DNA from: Thamnaconus septentrionalis
Lineage: Eukaryota; Chordata; Actinopteri; Tetraodontiformes; Monacanthidae
Assembly (NCBI GenBank): GCA_009823395.1
Contig: CM020511.1
Coordinates: 16,669,501-16,733,500, forward strand
Direction: 5' to 3'
Length of the DNA: 64,000 bases
Position numbers and translations under genes: made by a program. Of this stretch, positions 57,935 through 64,000 are shown piece after piece (position 1 is the first letter of the stretch; every line of letters starts with the position of its first letter). The notes under the pieces were generated by a model. It did no database searches and had not been told where the DNA came from. It saw only the letters and a list, made by a program, of their open reading frames with translations.

Positions 57935-58352
57935 AAGTGTCCACTTTTCAGCCAGTAAGACGCTCTGCACACTTACACGTACACTTACCCCAACAAGGTG
58001 TTCCTAATAAAGTGGCCTTTCTGTGGTCTCCAACCAGTCTGCCAATTCTGACCCCTGGCATCAGCGAAGCATTCTCCTCCACACCGCTGCCTCTCACTGG
58101 ATACACTGGAGATTGGGACGGTTCTCTATGAACCGTAGATGGCTGTGCCAGTGGGAAAATCCCAGGAGATATGCAGCTTGTAAAATACTCAGATCAACCC
58201 GTCTGGCATTAACATCCTTGCCGAGAGTCACTTCAATCTCCTTTCTTCTCCATTCTGATGCTCACTTTGAACATCGACATGCCTAAATGCCGTGTGATTT
58301 GCCGATTAGCTATTTGCGTTCACAGGCGGGTCAACACAGTACCTAGTAAATC
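57935..58352 (-). mobile_element. Tc1-like transposon remnant 4
   Basis: The terminal phrase TTCCTAATAAAGTGGCC (58001-58017) is followed by CCAACCAGTCTGCCAATTCTG, CCGTAGATGGCTGTGCCAG, TCTGGCATTAACATCC, CCATTCTGATGCTCACTTTG and TGTGATTTGCCGATTAGC, in the order of the family. The transposase region lies on the minus strand, is internally deleted and has no intact frame. It is the longest of the four remnants. Confidence 0.66.
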
Positions 58353-58450
58353 AACCAGTAAATGCATCTGTACATTCAGAGGAATTCTGAATTTCGGGAC
58401 TCTTGGCCACCTTTGACCTTAATGCTCTTATGCAGACAACATACATTCGC

Positions 58451-58701
58451 TGCGTTTCCATTGGCCCTAGAATTGCGCAAGACCTAAATATCGCAATAAA
58501 AAACTGGCAATGGAAACACCTCTCAAATATGGCTAAAACGTTTTGACGCTCTCGTGAGGTGGGTTTTCAGACGTATCGATATAGATGTGTATCGCAAAAG
58601 TGTCATGGAAACACTGTCTTTGCATTTGCATGTCACTGTGCTGTGTCGAAATTTTAGAAATATCGCTTTTATTTTGCGAAAAACTGTCATGGAAACGCAG
58701 C
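58451..58701 (-). mobile_element. MITE copy 3 (251 bp), inverted relative to copies 1 and 2
   Basis: It starts GCTGCGTTTCCATTGG and ends TCATGGAAACGCAGC, giving near-perfect terminal inverted repeats. The inside (CAGACGTATCGATATAGATG, AAGTGTCATGGAAACAC) matches the reverse complement of copy 1. The expected flanking TA is not seen on either side, so the target site has decayed or the boundary is slightly different. Confidence 0.82.
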
Positions 58702-59739
58702 TGGTGTCACCCTGGACTTCTTCATCCCTGCATTCCAGAAAAATTCTGGACTTTGTTTCAAAGGAAACCAGAGGACGGCGGCCACCCTGCAGGCTCCTTC
58801 CTGCCGTCCACTCCCCACCCGGGAGTGATGTTTCCTCGACGGACCGCTTATTATCTGGTCCTGACCCTCAGCTGTCTGTACGCAGGATCCTATTAGGCAG
58901 CAGGCAGGTTGAAATCACCCCTCCCTCCTCCCTCCTCCCCCCGCTCCATCTCCCCTACGCTCCCTCGACTCCCCCTCTCTGAAAGCGTATATTTATTTCC
59001 CTTCGCTTGCCTCTTCTGAATATTAAGAATAGATTTTTACATGTATATGTGCGCTGGGGATAGGATTGATGGTGGCGGTGGGAGCTGGAGGGGGGGGGTG
59101 GACGCCGCTGATGGGTGAATGGCGGGCCTGGAAATGACGAGCGGGGGCTTGACTGAATGCTTGTCCATCACCAGCCAGTCTCCCGGTTACAGGTGGTCTC
59201 TCATTTCCCCCCCTCCGACCGTCGCCGTATCTGCCCGCCTCTCTTTCCCGATGACAGGCCGGCCTCGCCAATTTGCATGTACGACAGACAACAAACGGGC
59301 CCTGTGCATGTCAAAATAGGTGGCGGTGCGTGACAGTTTCAACACAATGCTGTCTCCTTTTGGCTTGACCCTCGACCCCCGTGCCATGTCTCCTTTCATA
59401 ATCAGCCGGGGAGAAGGAGAAGATGGGGCGAAGGCATCGCGCGGCCCCGCTTCCTTCCTGCCTCCCGCTTCCCCCCCCAGCGGAATAAATCTGATAGCGC
59501 TGCCATTAGTTATGCCTTTGCCTCCCCTTCTCTCACGTTCTCTTATTCCTCCGCCTGTTTTGTTCCGGCTTGCTGGCTGTCTCTGTCTGTCCGTCTGTCT
59601 GTCTGTCTGTCTGTCTGTCGTCTTTGCCCTCACTTTGTCTGTCTGTTGTTTCAAGATAACCGTTTATTTTATTTATTTTTTTGTCATTGTTGTTTATTGT
59701 TGTCTCGTCCAAAACGCAGATAATGAGTTCCCTCTTCTT
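58702..59739. other. Intergenic with CTGT array
   Basis: Complex and C-rich sequence. A (CTGT)n array lies at 59577-59619. Frames of 142-155 codons on both strands at 59187-59748 overlap the array and each other and have no domain. Confidence 0.5.
59577..59619 (+). repeat. (CTGT)n microsatellite
   Basis: About ten CTGT units with one CCGT variant. Confidence 0.95.
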
Positions 59740-60130
59740 TTGTTTTGACCGAATCTGCGGCCAAAAAATAAAAAGGGCTCATTATTATTTTGCATATTAT
59801 GCGCTTTTCTGTTTATTTTGAACTTATACACTTGAAAAAGTCTGTTTATTCGTCGCTCTGAAGACGGCCGGTGGGAACACATCGTTGGTTTCATCTTATC
59901 AAAAATCATCAGATGTTGAACAAAATTGCCGCCCGGTCACGTTTTTTTTTTAAATTCATTATTCATCCCGCGTCTCATCTTACTTGAAAGCAGTACCTGC
60001 CGACTATCGACGACATGATAATGAGCGCCGTATCGACATTTTCATCACTCTGATTAACACCGTGATAGCGGCCGATGACTAATTGCCTTTTAACACCTGT
60101 GACATTTCCGCCGCTCTCACTTTCATTTTA
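59740..60130. promoter_or_regulatory. Candidate CNE
   Basis: Motifs include GCTCATTATTATTTTGCATATTATGCGC, TAAATTCATTATTCATCC, CATGATAATGAGCGCC, CTGATTAACACCG, GATGACTAATTGCC and TTTTAATGAACG. Apart from a T run at 59942, the block is non-repetitive. Confidence 0.4.
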
Positions 60131-60279
60131 ATGAACGTTTGATGTCTCAACCGTAAATTTTGAAAAAAAAAAAAAGAAACTGAGAGAGGCGAGAGCTTTT
60201 CCTCCCTTCTCGAAAAGAAAGGAAAAAAAAAAAAAACTTCCACCGTGCGCTTCTGTAATTTACACGTGAACTCCCCTCT
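60131..60279. other. A-rich spacer
   Basis: Two A-rich runs (60163-60177 and 60222-60236) with no gene. Confidence 0.5.
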
Positions 60280-60545
60280 GCCTTGTCCCCGCGGATAAGA
60301 GGCTGATTTAAAAATGGATCACCATGTAGGGCTGCACATCCAGGAGCGGGCTTTACGCACGCAAGACGTAATCGCGCTCCGTCTTATACTTTACATATTT
60401 AAGGGGACGGTACATCATTAGCTCGCCGTCGATCCCGAGCGGTGTCGGGTTCCGGGAAAGGTTAGCCGCGACGTCGACGCCGCTGGATGTGAGGGTTCCT
60501 TCATCAGCGACAGGGCGCGCTTAAAAAAAAAAAAAAAATCCTGAT
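60280..60545. promoter_or_regulatory. Candidate CNE
   Basis: CpG-containing complex block with GGCTGATTTAAAAATGGATC, GACGTAATCGCG, TTTACATATTTAAGGGG and TACATCATTAGCTCGCC, ending at an A run (60524-60538). Confidence 0.35.
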
Positions 60546-62639
60546 TATATGCTAATCAGCAGAAGTGCAACACCGTTATCTCGGTCGGAGAAACGTGTCT
60601 TAAATTGCTCTGCCTGATGGCAGCGCGCCGCTACCCGCTGTCGGCCTTTGTTCCGTCACTAGCGGCTCCTTTCTTGCCGTACACGGCTTTGCCGTCCCGG
60701 CACAGTCGGGATATTTGTAACGTCTAGGCGGTTATCGACCTCCTCGTGCAAACTCACTCGAGAGATTTGTCGACGGCCGGGTGTGTTAACAGGAGTTCCC
60801 GCTTTCTGCGGTGGCTCTTTAAGAGGTAAAAACCCAGACAGGACTCGTTTCCCTGCTCGTCGCCGACGTCCACATGCACCAGTCCTGACTTTGAGCCATT
60901 CCAACACAATTCCAGCACTTTCCTAATCTCGTTGTTCCTGATTAGATGTAAATTGACACCAAAAAGGTCCTTTGAAGGTATAGTGCTCTCAAAATTGGAA
61001 AGCCATCCATCTCCTACTCACTGTGGAGGCTCGGGGTTTATTTCCCACTCAACAAAACCACTCTGGAGTTTGAGAAAGAAAAGAAAAATTCCACCCAGTG
61101 GAAGTTTATCGTGGTGATGGACTCAAATATAAAACATGTCCGTGGGCGGACTACTTCTGCGCTGTCATTCAAGACGTTGCAGTCCGGTTTGACTCTGGAT
61201 GTCGACTTCAAAAAGTTGTCTCCTTGACAAGCGCAGCGTCAATGTTTCTCTCTGGAACGCAGTGAGTTCCAGCTGACAGGTGGTTATTCAATTTAGCATC
61301 CTGAAGTGTTATTAGGTGCTGCGTTTAATTTAAGCAAAGCGTTCGACAACAGAGAGAGCCGCAGCTTCCCGCAAGGCCACCGTGAACCGTGACAGAGACG
61401 CTAATCTTGAGGCTAATCTCCCGCTCGGCTTTGAGGTGGATGGCAGTCACGCATGTAATAATAATTATTACTCTTGTCGTTATTAGCATCAGCCCTTTCA
61501 TATTGGCAGTGTAAACACTGTAAAAAGGGTGGGCTGATCCGGTTGCACGCAGCTCCCCTCCCAACAAAGGCGACCACTGCCGGCGCGGCTTTGTTTTTCC
61601 TTTTTTTTCCTCTCAGGGATGAGGCAGCGTCTGACTGCCGGGATCACTTTTAATGTCGCGTTGATCCATTAAAAGAGGAATCGTCCCGTCGCTGGGCGGG
61701 GAAGGGAGGGCTTGGGGGGATCACTCGTTGATATCAAAAGGAAGCCGGTGGAAAAACCACATCGGGGGTCCCTCTTGTGAAACGTGTTGTCAAAACACAC
61801 CTGGAATGTGAGAGAGTGGAGGCCCGCCGGTGCAGTTTCACTAAACCTCAGAGAGACGCCGGGGGGAAAATTACAGGTGCGAATGGTGAAAAGGCCCACA
61901 GGAGATGGTGATGGTTAAAGTTCCAGGTGCCAGGATGGTCCAATCAGAATGTTTTTTTTCACCAAAGAGCAGATTTACATTTTTCAAAAAGACAGATAAG
62001 TTCAGCCAGGTGCTGGTTGACTGGCGTGTCCTTCCAGGGTCAAACGCTGCCTGTCACAATATTTAGTCTATCGGCTCATCACCATTGGATTCCTCGATAT
62101 GTCAATGCAGGAACTATATTAGTGGCAAAATAAACAAGCTAGTTGTAACAAAACAAATATTCATTTCAATCTTATTCCGACATCGTGACAGAAACGGGAC
62201 CTTCTCTCTAAAGTTGCTGCTGGGAAAACACTTCTTAAATGTTGAATTGTGCGTCTGTGTATTTTACAATTTTTGAAATAACTTTGTTTTTTCTGAGAAT
62301 GTCACATGAAAGGTAAGGAGAACTAGCCGCGCACTCACAAACTGACAGGCCACTGTCTTATTCAGTATCACCCCCCCAACACACACACACACACCATCGA
62401 GATCCAGGTAAATTTTCCCTTCGGCTTCGCGCGGCTAAATTAGCCCCCGAGAAAAAGACGGCTGGTGCCGTCACGCCGTATTAATCACCGCGCTGACAAA
62501 AAGACGAAAGCAAAAAAAAAAAAAAATGAAAAGAAAGAAAGAAAGAGGGAAGCAGCGGCGGCAACAACAACAACAATGATAAGGAGGATAATGTTATTCG
62601 ATTGTCTGTTTGAATCTCCGTCGGCGGAGCTCCTGTCCT
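60546..62639. other. Intergenic, no gene seen
   Basis: Mostly complex sequence. Possible regulatory patches are 61415-61510 (GGCTAATCTCCC and GTAATAATAATTATTACTC) and 61640-61680 (TTTTAATGTCGC and CCATTAAAAGAGG). A C run and CA tract lie at 62371-62394, and poly-A at 62513-62525. No exon is supported. Confidence 0.4.
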
Positions 62640-63010
62640 TACATCACAGGCGGCGCTCTCATTAGCGCTGACAGCTAAACATCACTGGGCCGCTCGCTCG
62701 GGCCCGTGTCTCCCCTTCTGTTATTGCTCCGCGAGTATGACCATCATTCAAATTAAACTTTACTCCGTTTGCCGCCCCCTCCCTCCGCCTCCTCATCTCA
62801 CCAACCCCCCGCTACCCCGCCCTGCACCACCACCACCATCCCCACTTTCATGAGCCTCTTATTTATTTCCCTCATTAGCGCTTGTTTCTTTCCATTAAAG
62901 CGCGGCTCCGGCGTGCCAGCACTTTCCTCGGGGAGAAGCGGCAGAGGACCTGCGTGTGCTCCTCTTGGCACGGGGAGCTTTCCCTTTTAAGCCCCCTTAA
63001 ATAGAGTTGA
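62640..63010. promoter_or_regulatory. Candidate CNE around a C-rich low-complexity run
   Basis: Left block: CTCATTAGCGCTGACAGC, CAAATTAAACTTTACTCC. Right block: TTATTTATTTCCCTCATTAGCG, TCCATTAAAGCGCGG. CTCATTAGCGCT/CTCATTAGCGCTT occurs on both sides, 230 bp apart. Confidence 0.36.
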
Positions 63011-64000
63011 AACAATCTCCCCCTCCCAACCTGCCGCCGTCTCCACCCCCCCGACGAGCCCGAGAGGAACGGAACAGCACTTTATTTATTTTTTTTTGAA
63101 AATGAAGATTTTGATCTGGGGGGGGGGGGTCCCAGCCCTGTTACCTGACATTCCTGTGAGTCAGGTGCCTCCCACCATCGCCGCCCACCCCCTCCCACGA
63201 CGACCTCTCTCCTGTGTACCAACCCAACCCCCACACCACCACCTGCACCCCCTCCCCCCCAACATCGACACACCCAGTGATATCCAGGGAGCCCCGGAGA
63301 GGCGTCGGCGGAGGGGCCCCCGCGACATATTTGCCGTCATCCTCTTATTAACTCTCTCCGTTTGAACAGGCGCACATCAAAAGTAAGCAAAACACATAAT
63401 TACTGGCATTAATATAATGAGCTCTTGGAGATAAGCCACCCTCCTGACCCCCCCCTGCCCCCCCCTTGCGTTTCAGGGGGCGAGCAGCGGAGGGAAGGCC
63501 GAGCAGAGTCGGGCACTGCCCCCCCCCCAAAAACCCACCTCTCCAATTAGGTGCTCCATTCGACCAACGGGGAACAAACATGTTTAGCGGATAATTAGCG
63601 GATCATTTTGCAGGTATGTCTGGCACCGGCCACAAAAGGCAACGGCGAGGAAAGTAGAAGGGAGGGAGTCAAAGGAGGAAGGCTTATGGGATGTGCCGAG
63701 TGCCCCGTGGCTCTGATAGACTCTTAACATTTATTAACAGTGCACACACACACACACACACTCGCACAAACACAGTCTTCCCACCTTTACACAGGCCCTC
63801 GTCTTTGCTCCATCTCTCCCTCTCTGCTCACTCCTCCTCCTCTTCCCCTCTCTTGTTCTTTCATTCTCCGAGGAGCCCTAGTTTTCTGTATGATGAGCTC
63901 CTGGGGGGCTTCAGCGTTTGGCAGGAGGCTTTGTCTCTCATACGAGATGAAAAAAGAGCAGAAGAAGAGAGAGCGTGTGGGGGCGCGGGAGGGGGAAGAA
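63011..64000. other. Intergenic, with possible short regulatory block
   Basis: C-rich and G-rich runs dominate (63044-63053, 63120-63130, 63240-63262, 63518-63530). The sections 63380-63435 (ACATAATTACTGGCATTAAT) and 63545-63625 (CCAATTAGGTGC and GATAATTAGCGGATC) have homeodomain cores. A CA tract lies at 63743-63763. No gene reaches the window end. Confidence 0.42.

Overview
This window is nuclear DNA from a ray-finned fish, most likely a percomorph teleost. Three things suggest this: vertebrate-type spliced exons with GT-AG introns, long CA/GT, CTAT and TA microsatellites, and several interspersed repeats that I recognise from many teleost genomes (an L2-like LINE 3' tail, Tc1-like remnants and small palindromic MITEs). 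There is no bacterial-style gene packing. Almost every long open frame is either a microsatellite read-through or a chance frame.

I can support one protein-coding gene. It is the 5' end of adamts16 (a secreted ADAMTS metalloprotease), on the minus strand between 8766 and 5077. Three exons join in phase: signal peptide (8766-8677), a short linker exon (8587-8497) and most of the first prodomain segment (5435-5077). Introns 1 and 2 are 89 bp and 3061 bp. Positions 1-5076 belong to intron 3, and the protease and thrombospondin exons lie outside the window at lower coordinates. A GC-rich promoter region sits just above 8767.

From about 9.1 kb to 64 kb there is no recognisable protein-coding gene. 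In human and other vertebrates the region 5' of ADAMTS16 is a gene desert leading to IRX1 in the IrxA cluster. I infer that this stretch is the teleost counterpart, although no irx exon is visible. It holds blocks of complex, non-repetitive sequence rich in TAAT/ATTA homeodomain cores, in some cases with octamer or bHLH-like motifs. I list these as candidate conserved non-coding regulatory elements (CNEs), mainly at 16.0, 27.1, 30.6, 32.1, 37.4, 38.3, 40.9, 43.4, 45.9, 46.7, 47.4, 48.2, 53.7, 56.1-57.6, 59.7-60.5 and 62.6-63.6 kb. Conservation itself cannot be seen from one sequence.

Mobile and repeated DNA lies between them. There are three copies of one TIR-bearing MITE (14999-15422, 54488-54787, 58451-58701), one nested inside a LINE fragment with TA target duplications. 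There are four remnants of one Tc1-like family, LINE fragments, a degenerate tandem duplication at 20.8-21.6 kb, and a dispersed family carrying a TTTGTGA-CA-TCACAAA motif. Two further observations are the diverged pair of about 260 bp at 42.9 and 49.6 kb and a near-identical 43-bp pair at 49.06 and 52.70 kb. Both could be duplicated regulatory elements or an unnamed repeat.
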